Origin: Parachlamydiales bacterium
GTDB lineage: Bacteria; Chlamydiota; Chlamydiia; Chlamydiales; Rhabdochlamydiaceae
NCBI GenBank assembly: GCA_003153295.1
Contig: PLXY01000006.1
Coordinates: 1-64,000 of the forward strand
DNA length: 64,000 nucleotides
Direction: 5' to 3'
A program made the position numbers and the translations under genes. Below, one piece after another: positions 25,607-34,695 of the stretch. The notes below the pieces were generated by a model. It was not told the origin of the DNA. It saw nothing but the letters and a program-made list of their open reading frames with translations, and did no database searches. The number at the start of each line of letters is the position of its first letter. The stretch's first letter is position 1.

Positions 25607-26629
25607 GTGTCAGGTACTGCTTTTGGGAATAAAGAACTTCAGAGTATAATCAATCCTTTTACCGTTCCCCTCGGGCATAAAATCCCGCCCATCCCTAAAA
25701 AAAAGAAGGTCATTATCATCGCAGGCCCGACAGGGGTCGGCAAAACCAAGACGTCCCTTTTGATTGCCCAAGCTTTAGGCGGAGAAATCATTTCAGCCGA
25801 CTCAATGCAGGTCTATCGGGAAATGGATATTGGGACTGCCAAGGTGAAGGCTGAAGAGAGAGGAAAAATCCGTCACCACTTGATCGATAGCCGCGATATC
25901 GATGAGACCTTTAATGTCGTTGATTTTTTCCACGAGGCCGAGCAGGCTTACCGAGAAATTTATGCCCGAGACCATGTTCCGATCGTTGTCGGAGGCACCG
26001 GATTTTATATCCATGCGCTGATCTATGGACCTCCTAAAGGTCCTGCTTCCGTTCCTGATGTCAGACGCAAATTGGAAGACGAGATGACCCAAAAAGGGTC
26101 TCTTATCCTTTATGAGCGTTTAAAAGAACTCGATCCTGACTATGCGGCGACTATCACTTTCAGAGACCGGCATAAGATTATCCGTGCCTTGGAAATCATG
26201 ACTCTGACCAATCAAAAGGTTTCATTCTTCGAGAAGGGGGCCGTTCCTTCTCAGGAGTTTGATTTTAGATGCTGGTTTCTATATATGCCCAAGGAAATTC
26301 TCTATCCTATGCTCGATGAGCGGTGCGAAAAAATGATTGCCGAAGGATTTTTAGAAGAGGTCAAAAAGCTCGATCAAATGGGGATAAGTCAAAACACTTC
26401 GGCTTCTCAAGCCATTGGGTACCGTCAATGTTTGGAATTTCTCAAAACAGCTCAATCCACCGAGGACAGGCATCGATTTATGGAATCGTTCAAGCAGGCC
26501 TCCCGCCGGTATGCGAAAAGACAGTTAACCTGGTTCAGAAAGGAGCCGCTTTTCCGCTGGATGAATGTCCATAAAACAGGCCTAGACAACGCTGTTGAAA
26601 TGATTATCCAGGACTATGAGCAGAGCTAA
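25607..26629 (+). CDS. miaA: tRNA dimethylallyltransferase
   Basis: Transfers a dimethylallyl group from DMAPP to A37 of tRNAs reading U-starting codons. 340 residues from a GTG at 25607 behind GAGG. Motifs: IIAGPTGVGKTKTSLLIA (P-loop, about residue 36), SADSMQVYREMDIGTAK, VVGGTGFYIHAL, SQAIGYRQ, and C-terminal RYAKRQLTWFRKEP. The N-terminus is about 30 residues longer than usual and might start further in. The 252 bp downstream carry no gene that I can see. Confidence 0.94.
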   Translation: MSGTAFGNKELQSIINPFTVPLGHKIPPIPKKKKVIIIAGPTGVGKTKTSLLIAQALGGEIISADSMQVYREMDIGTAKVKAEERGKIRHHLIDSRDIDETFNVVDFFHEAEQAYREIYARDHVPIVVGGTGFYIHALIYGPPKGPASVPDVRRKLEDEMTQKGSLILYERLKELDPDYAATITFRDRHKIIRALEIMTLTNQKVSFFEKGAVPSQEFDFRCWFLYMPKEILYPMLDERCEKMIAEGFLEEVKKLDQMGISQNTSASQAIGYRQCLEFLKTAQSTEDRHRFMESFKQASRRYAKRQLTWFRKEPLFRWMNVHKTGLDNAVEMIIQDYEQS

Positions 26630-26881
26630 GCGCTCTTTATAACTTATTGATTTAAAGCATGTTAGAGATTCTTCTTCACTCTGAATCGTCCCTACAAAAA
26701 ATTCCCGGAGATCCCCAATAAAAAATTTAATCGGTTTTATTCATAGTCTTTTCTGTTAGCTTTAAAAGAAGGCTTAGAGTAAAATTCTCTCGTATAAAGA
26801 GTATTTTGATGAGTCAGTTTTGAGAGCTTGAGGCTCCATGACAATGAGATACTTTAAATCCTTCTTAATTTGAATAAATCT

Positions 26882-28486
26882 ATGACAAGTGAAATTTCGG
26901 CTCCTGAAGAAGTTGTTCAACCTGAAGATAAACAGGAGAAACCGGCTTCGCCCGTTTTAAAAGAACTCATAGCCGAATTGGGAAAGCTTACCTCCGGGGA
27001 AGAGAAAATCCGCAGATGCCTTGATTTTATGCGCGCTGCCTTGTCAGACAAAACCGCCCGTTTCAAAGATTATTGGGAAGCGAAGAGACTTTGTCTTCCG
27101 ATGTTCAAAGAGGCTCTTGCTGCTCCTATACGTTCTATTCTTTGGGCCGAATACATTGAGATTTCTACTGAAGCCCGCCATTTAAAAGATACATTGGACG
27201 AACAGTCGGCATTTGCCATGGAGCAAATCGACCTGGCTATCCTGGCCATTGAAGCAGATCTCGAAAAACTCGATGATCTTGTGGCTCAGACTTCTCACTG
27301 GGTCATTCCTGTGCATTGCGAGACTGTCCGCCCTAAAAAAGATCTCTATACAACTCTGCAGCGTGAGCTGAACCTCCTCAACACATTAGCAGCCCGTGTC
27401 AATAGCTTCCGCAAAGAGGTGATTCGCACCGAAATGAGAATCCGTTTCAAGAATAAGTTTTTTGACCGTCTTTCCAAAGCCGGCGATAAAATATTCCCTA
27501 AGCGGAAAGAACTCATCCGTCAAATCTCAACCGAATTTCTAACGGACGTCAAAGATTTCGCTGCGAAACATAGTTCGGAAGAAGCATTGAAAGATATTCC
27601 TGTTTTTGCGCTGCGTGATGAGATTAAAGCGCTTCAAATTTTAGCCAAAGAGCTGACCCTCGATACACACGCTTTCACAGAGACACGCCTTGAGCTGAGT
27701 AAATACTGGGACTTCCTCAAAGAATGCGATAAAGAGCGCAAAAAAGAGATGGCCGAGAAGAAAGAGTTCTTCAAAAAGAACGTCGATCTGATCATGGACA
27801 AAATCAAACCTCTTGCCGACCGATGTCAATCTGAGACATTTACGATGGACGAGGCAATGAAGCAGTCCAACGATATTTTAAGTTTCATGAAGACAATTGA
27901 GCTAGGCCGCGATGAAGTCTACTACCTCAAAGATGAAATTTCTAAAGCCCGCACCCCTGTTTTTGAAAGAATGAGAAAAGAACAGCAGATACGTGAGAAA
28001 GAGATTGAAGAATCTCAACGTCAGCGGCGTGACAAGATTGAAGATTTTAAACGGCGTCTCCAAGAAGCTTGCGATCAAGTCTTGGAAAAGAGCGTCGAAG
28101 AGCTTTTATCTCTTAAAGATGAGCTCAATAAGCAGCTTACAGCTCTTTCTGCGACCCATGCAGAAAAAGAACTGCTTGAGCATTCCTTGAAGGAACTCCG
28201 TGATCGCATCATCGATAAAAAAGAAAAGGCCATTGCTTCTCTTTCCGATGAAGAACGGAATTCTCTCCAGCACCTTAAGCAGATGGTGGAAGAGTGGAAA
28301 GCGCAAAAACAAGAAATTCGTACGCAACTAGAGACCTATCGTAAAGCGCTGGCCGGTTCTGGTTTTGATTTCGAAAAAGCAATGCGTTATCGCGAACTCA
28401 TGGATGAAGAAAAAGTTCGCTTAGATAAAGCAAATAATGCTATAGAAGAAATTGAAACTAAAATTGAAGAGCTTGAAAACACCTAG
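26882..28486 (+). CDS. Long coiled-coil protein, chlamydial conserved unknown
   Basis: 534 residues from the ATG at 26882 (a TTG four codons upstream is possible). Almost entirely charged and helical, with heptad-like Leu/Lys/Glu patterns and long coiled coils, especially residues 280-530. There is no signal peptide, membrane span or catalytic motif. Chlamydia trachomatis has a coiled-coil unknown at the corresponding place between miaA and rsfS (CT768 by memory), so this is probably its counterpart. A structural or nucleoid/cytoskeletal role is a guess. The next gene starts 1 bp after its stop, implying an operon. Confidence 0.75.
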   Translation: MTSEISAPEEVVQPEDKQEKPASPVLKELIAELGKLTSGEEKIRRCLDFMRAALSDKTARFKDYWEAKRLCLPMFKEALAAPIRSILWAEYIEISTEARHLKDTLDEQSAFAMEQIDLAILAIEADLEKLDDLVAQTSHWVIPVHCETVRPKKDLYTTLQRELNLLNTLAARVNSFRKEVIRTEMRIRFKNKFFDRLSKAGDKIFPKRKELIRQISTEFLTDVKDFAAKHSSEEALKDIPVFALRDEIKALQILAKELTLDTHAFTETRLELSKYWDFLKECDKERKKEMAEKKEFFKKNVDLIMDKIKPLADRCQSETFTMDEAMKQSNDILSFMKTIELGRDEVYYLKDEISKARTPVFERMRKEQQIREKEIEESQRQRRDKIEDFKRRLQEACDQVLEKSVEELLSLKDELNKQLTALSATHAEKELLEHSLKELRDRIIDKKEKAIASLSDEERNSLQHLKQMVEEWKAQKQEIRTQLETYRKALAGSGFDFEKAMRYRELMDEEKVRLDKANNAIEEIETKIEELENT

Positions 28487-28487
28487 G

Positions 28488-29153
28488 ATGCATACATCTG
28501 ATAAGAAGCTCAGGAAGCTGATCATTTTTGATCTTGATCATACCCTGATTTCAACCAATAGCAGCTATTGCTATCTGAAGACCCTTTATCAACGAGGGGC
28601 TCTCTCTATTTCTGTCCTTCTTAGGGCGGCTCTTCTCAAGTGTCAATTCTATGCTACGACGATGACGCTCGAAAAGCTTCACCATGTCGTTTTTGATCGT
28701 ATGCTCCGCGGCTTTTCTCTTGAATCTTTAGAAAAACACATCGATGTTCTTGTGGATAAATTGCTTCCCGGAGCCCTTTATCTGCCAGCTTATCAAGAGC
28801 TGATGGCTGCTCAAAAAAGAGGGGATTACACCGCTTTGATTTCCAGCGGCCCTGATTTTCTTGTCCGCCGGTTTGCAACCTATTTCGGTATCGATTCGTG
28901 GGAAGGAACAGCCTATGATGTCGATAAAGAGCACCGATTAATCAACATTGCAAAATTGATCACAGGTCCTCAAAAAAAGAGATCTCTCTTACGACTTCAA
29001 GAAAGATTGGGAATCCCCAAAAAACAAGTCGTTGTTTATACCGATAGCCATGATGACATTCCTCTTCTTTTAGAAGCGGGAGAAGCCGTCGCTGTCAACC
29101 CCGACAGAAAATTAGCAAAACTTGCTCGCCTCAATAACTGGCGCATCATCTAA
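28488..29153 (+). CDS. HAD-IB family phosphatase
   Basis: 221 residues from ATG 28488, directly after the previous stop. HAD motif I LIIFDLDHTLIST (nucleophile Asp in DLDHT), motif II ALISSGPD, motif III region with PKKQ, and motif IV YTDSHDDIPLL. The capping segment between motifs I and II is of the SerB/CicA-like IB type. Substrate unknown; a phosphoserine, lysophosphatidic or sugar phosphate are all possible. The longer frame from 28452 overlaps the coiled-coil gene and is not needed. Confidence 0.85.
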   Translation: MHTSDKKLRKLIIFDLDHTLISTNSSYCYLKTLYQRGALSISVLLRAALLKCQFYATTMTLEKLHHVVFDRMLRGFSLESLEKHIDVLVDKLLPGALYLPAYQELMAAQKRGDYTALISSGPDFLVRRFATYFGIDSWEGTAYDVDKEHRLINIAKLITGPQKKRSLLRLQERLGIPKKQVVVYTDSHDDIPLLLEAGEAVAVNPDRKLAKLARLNNWRII

Positions 29154-29247
29154 GATTTTCTTCTATTTTAAAATCAATCTGTGAAAGCTACAATATTGAC
29201 AAAGAAAATTGCTTGTGCAAGATTGCAATTATCCACTGGAGAATTAT

Positions 29248-29886
29248 TTGAGCAAAAAAATCGGCTTTTTCGGCGGTAGTTTTGATCCCATCCATCTAGG
29301 GCATCTTAACCTCGCTATCGAAATCGCTGAAAAACATAAGCTCGACGAAGTCTATTTTTGTCCGACCAGTCAATCACCTTTTAAAAAAGCTCGACCTCCC
29401 ATCGCGACAAAAGAAGACCGCCGTGCGATGGTGACAGGAGCGATCTCTCCGCTTCCACAGTTCACTCTTTTGGATTTCGAGATTCAAAAAAGCATGCCTT
29501 CCTATACGATCGATACTATTCGCGCCCTCATCGCCCTCGACGAGCAGCAAAAAAAGAAAAAGAACTATTTTCTCCTCTTGGGAGAAGATGCCTTAGAGCA
29601 GTTTCATTTATGGAGAGAGGTCGATGAGCTTGTCAAACTGGCTACTCCTCTCATTGGAAGCCGTGATAAAAAATCTCTCATTAAGCCAAAAAATTTAACA
29701 GCCGCGCTGTCTTCTTGCGTCGAAAAGGGAATAACTCCTATTCCGATCATGGAAATCAGCAGCACGGAGATCAGAGACCGTCTTCAAAAAGGTCTCTATT
29801 GCGGCCATTTACTTCCCGCTAAGGTGTGGGATTACATCCAACAACATCAACTTTATAGAGTTAAGACGAATGAAAAACGATCTTAA
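29248..29886 (+). CDS. nadD: Nicotinate-nucleotide adenylyltransferase
   Basis: Converts nicotinate mononucleotide and ATP to deamido-NAD in NAD synthesis. I prefer the TTG at 29248, which follows GGAG with a 6-nt gap and puts the conserved KKIGFFGGSFDPIHLGHL at the N-terminus; a TTG at 29209 would add 13 residues with no ribosome site. 212 residues. Also seen: ISSTEIRDRL near the C-terminus (the nucleotidyltransferase ISSTxIR signature) and LLGEDALEQFHLWRE. A weak TTGACA-type -35 is at 29196. Overlaps rsfS by 17 bp. Confidence 0.92.
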   Translation: MSKKIGFFGGSFDPIHLGHLNLAIEIAEKHKLDEVYFCPTSQSPFKKARPPIATKEDRRAMVTGAISPLPQFTLLDFEIQKSMPSYTIDTIRALIALDEQQKKKKNYFLLLGEDALEQFHLWREVDELVKLATPLIGSRDKKSLIKPKNLTAALSSCVEKGITPIPIMEISSTEIRDRLQKGLYCGHLLPAKVWDYIQQHQLYRVKTNEKRS

Positions 29887-30268
29887 AGACATTTTAGATC
29901 TGATTGCTCAGACAATTTACGACAAGAAAGGGGTCAATATCTTAGGCCTCGATGTCCGCGGCATCTCCACCTTGACGGACTATGTGATCATAGCTGAAGG
30001 AAACGTCGACAAGCATGTCATTGCCATTGGTGGTGCTATCATCGATGCTTTGCAGGAAGTCGGCTACGGCTATACCCAGAAAGAAGGGATGGTGACAGGG
30101 GATTGGGTCGTACTAGATTTTTTAAATATCATGGTCCATCTCTTCCAGCCGGGCTTACGTGACAAGTATCGTTTAGAGGACCTCTGGAAAGAGAGTCAAA
30201 TTCTAGATCTACAGATCAATACATCGGCTTTAAATACAGGTACTTACGATAAATCCGCCCGGAAATAA
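29870..30268 (+). CDS. rsfS: Ribosomal silencing factor
   Basis: 132 residues, Iojap/YbeB family: DVRGISTLTDYVIIAEGNVDKHVIAIGGAI, EGMVTGDWVVLDFLNIMVHLF and the closing LEDLWK. RsfS binds uL14 on the large subunit and blocks subunit joining under starvation. The nadD-rsfS pairing is conserved in many bacteria. It starts within the end of nadD. Confidence 0.94.
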   Translation: MKNDLKDILDLIAQTIYDKKGVNILGLDVRGISTLTDYVIIAEGNVDKHVIAIGGAIIDALQEVGYGYTQKEGMVTGDWVVLDFLNIMVHLFQPGLRDKYRLEDLWKESQILDLQINTSALNTGTYDKSARK

Positions 30269-30274
30269 TACCGA

Positions 30275-30303
30275 TTGAAGTAATTAAGAATTTCGATTAT
30301 CCT
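30275..30303 (+). promoter_or_regulatory. Possible fabF promoter close to the ATG
   Basis: TTGAAG (30275-30280), 17-bp spacer, TATCCT (30298-30303), each 4/6. The expected transcript start (about 30310) is only a few bases before the fabF ATG at 30314, and no ribosome site is visible. Confidence 0.3.
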
Positions 30304-30313
30304 TATAGCCTCT

Positions 30314-31570
30314 ATGGCTAAAAAGAGAATTGTCATTACAGGGATGGGGATCGTTTCTTGCTTTGGAAACGACGTTGATCACTTTTACGATCAGCTTCTG
30401 GCCGGTAAAAGCGGCGTAGGCCCTATAGAATCTTTCCCCTGCGAAAACTATCCTACTCGATTTGCCGGCGGCGTCCGCAATTTTGACGTGGGCGACTATA
30501 TTGATAAAAAACAAGCCCGTCGCGTCGATCCCTTTATCCGTTACACCATTGTCGCTGGGAAAAAAGCCCTTGAAAAAGGAAATCTCACTCCGGAAAAGCT
30601 CGCTCAATTAAACAAATCTCGGTGCGGGATCATTATCGGATCCGGCATGGGCGGGATGCAGATGTTTTCTGATGGCGTTGAAACCCTTGTTAAAGACGGT
30701 TTCCGTCGCCTCAGCCCCTTTTTCGTACCGTATATCATCACGAACATGGGCGGTGCGCTTCTTTCTATAGACCTGGGTTTTACAGGTCCCAACTATTCTA
30801 TTTCGACTGCATGTGCGACCTCCAACAATTGCATCGTTGCAGCGGCAGAACATCTCCGCCGTGGCGACGCTGATCTTATGTTGTGCGGTGGTTCAGAGGC
30901 TTCTTTGAATCCCATTGGAATCGCAGGCTTCATCGCTTTAAAAGCTCTTTCTGAAAGAAATGACGAGCCTCAAAAAGCTTCCCGTCCTTGGGATAAAAAA
31001 CGTGACGGTTTCGTCATGGGCGAAGGCGCTGGCGTATTGCTTTTGGAGACTTTAGAACATGCTCTAGCCCGGAATGCTCCGATCTATGGAGAATACCTAG
31101 GCGGCAGCGTGAATTGCGATGCTTACCACATCACTAGCCCGCGGGAAGATGGTGCAGGTGTTGAAGAGTGCATGAGGCTAGCCCTCCAAGATGCAGGCAT
31201 TCCTAAAGAACAAATCAACTATATCAATGCTCATGCCACATCGACGACTGCCGGCGATCTCTGTGAACTCATGGGCATCAAAAATGTCTTCGGCGACCAC
31301 CTCAAAAATGTCTCGATCAATGCCACCAAATCCATGACAGGCCACTGTCTCGGAGCTGCCGGAGGCATCGAAGCTATCGCAACTCTCAAAGCCATCGAAA
31401 CGGGGATGCTCCATCCTTCCATTAATGTCGATGAACCAGAAGAAATGCTCGAAGGTATTGACTACGTGCCTAATGTAGCTAAAGCTAAGAAAATCACTGC
31501 AGCCTTTTCCAACTCCTTTGGTTTTGGCGGACATAATTCGACACTGATCTTTGCGCCGTATAACCCTTAA
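30314..31570 (+). CDS. fabF: 3-oxoacyl-[acyl-carrier-protein] synthase II
   Basis: Condenses malonyl-ACP with acyl-ACP in fatty acid elongation. 418 residues, usual length. Active-site Cys in STACATSNNCI (about 170), His in NAHATSTTAGD and ATKSMTGHCLGAAGG, and the closing NSFGFGGHNSTLIF. In chlamydiae this gene sits after rsfS, as here. The next gene starts 7 bp downstream. Confidence 0.95.
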   Translation: MAKKRIVITGMGIVSCFGNDVDHFYDQLLAGKSGVGPIESFPCENYPTRFAGGVRNFDVGDYIDKKQARRVDPFIRYTIVAGKKALEKGNLTPEKLAQLNKSRCGIIIGSGMGGMQMFSDGVETLVKDGFRRLSPFFVPYIITNMGGALLSIDLGFTGPNYSISTACATSNNCIVAAAEHLRRGDADLMLCGGSEASLNPIGIAGFIALKALSERNDEPQKASRPWDKKRDGFVMGEGAGVLLLETLEHALARNAPIYGEYLGGSVNCDAYHITSPREDGAGVEECMRLALQDAGIPKEQINYINAHATSTTAGDLCELMGIKNVFGDHLKNVSINATKSMTGHCLGAAGGIEAIATLKAIETGMLHPSINVDEPEEMLEGIDYVPNVAKAKKITAAFSNSFGFGGHNSTLIFAPYNP

Positions 31571-31577
31571 GAGACAA

Positions 31578-31997
31578 ATGAGAACAGAAGAAAAGTCTTT
31601 CGGGATCATCCCTCTCCGGCAAGAAAACGGAATATGGCAAGTTCTTCTGATCCTCCATCAAGGCGGACGTCACTGGGCTTTTCCTAAAGGGCATGGCAAT
31701 GAAGGTGAAATGGCCATTGATTCTGCACGACGTGAGCTTAAAGAAGAGACTGGACTTGATATCCAAGAGCTTCTCCAAGAGACTCCTTTAGTCGAAAGAT
31801 ATCAATTTCACCGAAAGCGCGAAATCGTTATCAAAACTGTTCAATATTATCCAGCGCTTGTTCACGGCACGCTTCATCTTCAGGCTGAAGAAATCCGAGA
31901 TGCTAAATGGGTGCCTCTCAAAGAAGCGACGACGCATTTGACTTTCAAAGAGGCTAAGGAAATGTGCAATAAACTCATCACCTTTCTCAAAATCTGA
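31578..31997 (+). CDS. Nudix hydrolase, Ap4A hydrolase type
   Basis: 139 residues from ATG 31578; the longer frame overlaps fabF. The Nudix box runs GHGNEGEMAIDSARRELKEETG, preceded by HWAFPKG, typical of asymmetric Ap4A hydrolases; the gene in the same position in C. trachomatis (CT771) has been characterised as one. It would remove diadenosine polyphosphates. Its TGA overlaps the ATG of the next gene (TGATG). Confidence 0.85.
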   Translation: MRTEEKSFGIIPLRQENGIWQVLLILHQGGRHWAFPKGHGNEGEMAIDSARRELKEETGLDIQELLQETPLVERYQFHRKREIVIKTVQYYPALVHGTLHLQAEEIRDAKWVPLKEATTHLTFKEAKEMCNKLITFLKI

Positions 31998-32737
31998 TGT
32001 TTTGGAAAAAAAAACCAAAAATTGAGGTTTTTGTCCGGCACTGCAACTTCTCCGAAGTGAGCCAGCACAAAAATCGACTCAGCGGTTTTTCCCGACAAAA
32101 ATGTTACGAAAATTTTCTCTCGAACCTCGATAAAAAAAGAGTGAATGTGACTTTTCTCTTAGACACCTTTCACTCAGGTGATAAGCACTTTGTTTTGGAT
32201 CAAACTGATTTTCCTGTGATCGAGATCAAAGAAGGAACAGAGACAGGCTCTTTTCTCCGTCTCTTAGATCATGTCGTTTCCCTGAAATTAGACCCTGAAA
32301 CGATCATCTACTTTCTGGAAGACGACTATCTCCACAGGGAAGGATGGATCGACGTTCTTCTTGAAGGATTCACGATCCCTGAAGCCTCCTATGTAACCCT
32401 CTTTGACCATCGGGATAAATATTTTCATCCTCTGTACAAAGAACTCACCTCAAAAATTTTTCACACCGCTTCCTGTCATTGGAGAACGACTCCTTCCACG
32501 ACAAATACCTATGCGATGAAGTACCAGACCTTGATGCAGCATCTTCCTATCCATCGAGAATTTTCTTTAAATCGTAAAATTTCTGCCGATCATGAAAAAT
32601 TTTTAGAACTCGGAAGACAGGGTGCACTTCTTATTTCTTCTATTCCAGGTTGGTCGACCCATGTTGAATTAAATTTAGCTTCCCCCTGCTTTGATTGGGA
32701 ATTGTTTTTTCAAAAAAAACCTGCTGTGCTAAGGTAG
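31997..32737 (+). CDS. Glycosyltransferase-like protein (GT-A fold), cytosolic
   Basis: 246 residues with no signal peptide, unlike the island enzymes. VFVRHCNFSE at the start, NVTFLLDTFHSGDK, and IIYFLEDDYLHREGWIDVLLEGF (EDD at about 110-112) give the outline of a GT-A transferase with an acidic metal-binding triad. The central HTASCHWRTTPSTTNTYAM and later HVELNLA are unassigned. Family not securely recognised; other nucleotide-sugar or galactosyl-like transferases are possible. Coupled to the nudix gene by a TGATG overlap. Confidence 0.55.
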   Translation: MFWKKKPKIEVFVRHCNFSEVSQHKNRLSGFSRQKCYENFLSNLDKKRVNVTFLLDTFHSGDKHFVLDQTDFPVIEIKEGTETGSFLRLLDHVVSLKLDPETIIYFLEDDYLHREGWIDVLLEGFTIPEASYVTLFDHRDKYFHPLYKELTSKIFHTASCHWRTTPSTTNTYAMKYQTLMQHLPIHREFSLNRKISADHEKFLELGRQGALLISSIPGWSTHVELNLASPCFDWELFFQKKPAVLR

Positions 32738-32765
32738 CTTTGCTTCCATACAAGGAGATGAGATT

Positions 32766-33329
32766 ATGTTAAGACAAGCCACACTGCCTTTCTTCGAAAT
32801 GACCCAAGATAGATCCTGGCTCCGCAACTTACTTTTAGTGATCGGTGGCAGTTTTCTAATTTCTCTCTTTGCTCGTATTTCTATCCCTCTACCTTTTTCT
32901 CCAGTTCCTATTGCTCTGCAAGGACACGTCTGTCTGCTTTTAGGTGTTCTTCTGGGAAGCCGCCTGGGTGCGTTAACGGTTCTGACCTATCTATTTCAGG
33001 GTGCATTAGGACTTCCTGTCTTTGCTTTGGGTAAAGCAGGGCTTCCTATTCTTTTAGGGCCTACCGGCGGATATCTCATCGGTTATGTGTTGGGAGCTTG
33101 GATGACCGGCTACATGGTCGAGAGATCAGGTTCCAAAAACCTTCGGCAAACGACGCTTGCGATGGTGATTGGGAACCTCATGATCTATCTCTGCGGCCTT
33201 TCTCAGTTATCTCTTTTCGTGGGGATCGAAAGAGTGTTTTTCTTAGGGATGCTACCCTTCCTTATCGGGGATTGCTTTAAACTTTGCATTGCTAACCGCT
33301 TGCTTAAAGCTTTAAAATTTAACGGTTAG
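32766..33329 (+). CDS. bioY: Biotin transporter substrate-binding subunit
   Basis: 187 residues, six predicted membrane helices. BioY features: ISIPLPFSPVPIALQGHVCLLLGVLLGSRLGALTVLTYLFQGALGLPVF and GPTGGYLIGYVLGAW. BioY is the S-component of an ECF-type biotin importer and can act alone or with ECF ATPases; no ECF genes are adjacent. An AAGGAG ribosome site lies upstream. It fits an obligate intracellular bacterium importing host biotin. It converges with the next gene, overlapping by 11 bp. Confidence 0.93.
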   Translation: MLRQATLPFFEMTQDRSWLRNLLLVIGGSFLISLFARISIPLPFSPVPIALQGHVCLLLGVLLGSRLGALTVLTYLFQGALGLPVFALGKAGLPILLGPTGGYLIGYVLGAWMTGYMVERSGSKNLRQTTLAMVIGNLMIYLCGLSQLSLFVGIERVFFLGMLPFLIGDCFKLCIANRLLKALKFNG

Positions 33330-33543
33330 GCTTATTTAAATTGCCAAATTGTCTAAAGGCTACTTTTGTGGTCTGTTTGGCTTCTTTGGCGTTGGGAATT
33401 TCATTTTCCGCATTGAATTTTTTTGGCCTATAGATAGCGCCATCTAAAGCTTTAGCTCCGACGTCGCTGGATTTTTTATAGTCCCGGCCCGCCGGTTTCA
33501 ATGCGATGTGGGGTTGATTCCCGTCCGATGGTCTTACCTTCAT
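33319..33543 (-). CDS. Small basic uncharacterised protein
   Basis: 74 residues, Lys/Ala/Asn-rich (RDYKKSSDVGAKALDGAIYRP), with no signal, membrane span or domain I recognise. Evidence for a real gene is in the DNA: AGGAGGG seven bases before the ATG, and a perfect TATAAT on the minus strand at 33579-33584, about 35 bp upstream. It overlaps the bioY 3' end by 11 bp. It might be a small nucleic-acid-binding or secreted protein; neither is shown. Confidence 0.6.
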   Translation of the reverse strand: MKVRPSDGNQPHIALKPAGRDYKKSSDVGAKALDGAIYRPKKFNAENEIPNAKEAKQTTKVAFRQFGNLNKPNR

Positions 33544-33578
33544 AATACTGCCCTCCTACATGAGCATGTAATTTTGTC

Positions 33579-33584
33579 ATTATA
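33579..33584 (-). promoter_or_regulatory. Perfect -10 element for the small gene
   Basis: TATAAT on the minus strand, 35 bp upstream of the ATG at 33543. The -35 region is poor (TTTGGC with a 16-bp spacer). Confidence 0.4.
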
Positions 33585-33694
33585 GGAACTGGCTCTTTTA
33601 GCCAAACGAAAATCTCACTCTCTTCGTTTTCTATTAACACTTAATTTAATTTATCTTAATAATTGAAATATTGAATGTGTTCTAAGTTAAAAGG

Positions 33695-34489
33695 TTATAC
33701 AGGGATGTGCGACACTTGAGAAATTTCAAAAGCACATTGGAGTGATAAAAGTTGTGCCTGAACATAATAGAGGTTATTTTTATCGGTGACATTTAATAAA
33801 TTCCACCTAGCCTGATCAAAATTCACCATTTTATCCCTTTGCCCCCGTTCTAATTTTCCCAACCTATAACGACAATACCCTTGCCAATATTGACTATCTT
33901 GAAAATAAACATAGGTACGATTTCTCACATTTTCAAAACATGCTACGGCTTTTTGAAGTGTAGCTATGATTAGCTGGGGTTCAGTTTTGACTAAGAGTCT
34001 GCATCGACAGTAACCTTCCAAGTATTTTGCTTGTGCAAAATGGGGATGCAGAGGATTTTGGATTTTTTGTAACAATGTCAATAAGCTTTCTAGACCACTC
34101 AATTGCTCTTCAGGATCAATCATATTTTCAGCGAGCTCTAATTGACATAACGCCTGAAAATATTCGGCCTTTGGACTATGTTTATTATGAAGATTTGCAA
34201 TTTTGGAAAAAACTTCTAAGACTTCTTCAGTTCTGCTCATTCGGTCTTCATAATCCGATTCGCACTCCGCTTCCCTATAAAGATCTATGGCATTCAGATA
34301 ATCATTTGCTTCTTCAGCTGAGGGTGGAAGAGGTACATCTTCTGGAGTCATCGGGGGGGAGAGCTCAATAGTGGGCTGGCGAATCTCATCTTCTCTGAAA
34401 GAAAGTACTCCTTTCTTTAGCCTTTTTACAACCTGTTCTGGCACTGCAAGCGTGTGCTTATGAAATTGTAAATCTGCACGTGAACACAT
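33695..34489 (-). CDS. Uncharacterised protein with TPR-like helical repeats
   Basis: 264 residues from ATG 34489 (a TTG at 34510 is an alternative). The N-terminus has a Pro-rich stretch (PPMTPEDVPLPPSAEEA). The rest is helical with a repeating pattern: AEYFQALCQLELAE, AQAKYLEGYCRCRLL, and DSQYWQGYCRYRLGKLERG, as in TPR/SEL1-like solenoids. It has a similar layout (Pro-rich N-terminus plus helical repeats) to the two genes at 54377-56127. No signal peptide. Such proteins in chlamydiae often mediate protein contacts or are type III cargo; not shown here. Confidence 0.55.
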   Translation of the reverse strand: MCSRADLQFHKHTLAVPEQVVKRLKKGVLSFREDEIRQPTIELSPPMTPEDVPLPPSAEEANDYLNAIDLYREAECESDYEDRMSRTEEVLEVFSKIANLHNKHSPKAEYFQALCQLELAENMIDPEEQLSGLESLLTLLQKIQNPLHPHFAQAKYLEGYCRCRLLVKTEPQLIIATLQKAVACFENVRNRTYVYFQDSQYWQGYCRYRLGKLERGQRDKMVNFDQARWNLLNVTDKNNLYYVQAQLLSLQCAFEISQVSHIPV

Positions 34490-34657
34490 GTTGATACCTA
34501 AATAATGCAAAGAGTTTACCGAATTACTCTAAAAAAGCGATATCAAGATTAAGGATTTTAAATAGTTTAATCCATTTACATTTGCTCTAAAAAAACCAAT
34601 TCATTAACACATTTTTGAGCAATTTTGGCTTACCTGCATAAGATAAGCAGAATGGGT

Positions 34658-34686
34658 TTGACACTGCGCTCTCGGATGAAGATAAT
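34658..34686 (+). promoter_or_regulatory. Strong promoter abutting the plsC-ACP-ligase gene
   Basis: Perfect TTGACA (34658-34663), 17-bp spacer, GATAAT (34681-34686, 5/6). The expected transcript start near 34693 is 3 nt before the ATG at 34696, so the mRNA would be leaderless. Confidence 0.6.
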
Positions 34687-34695
34687 GGCACAGAT

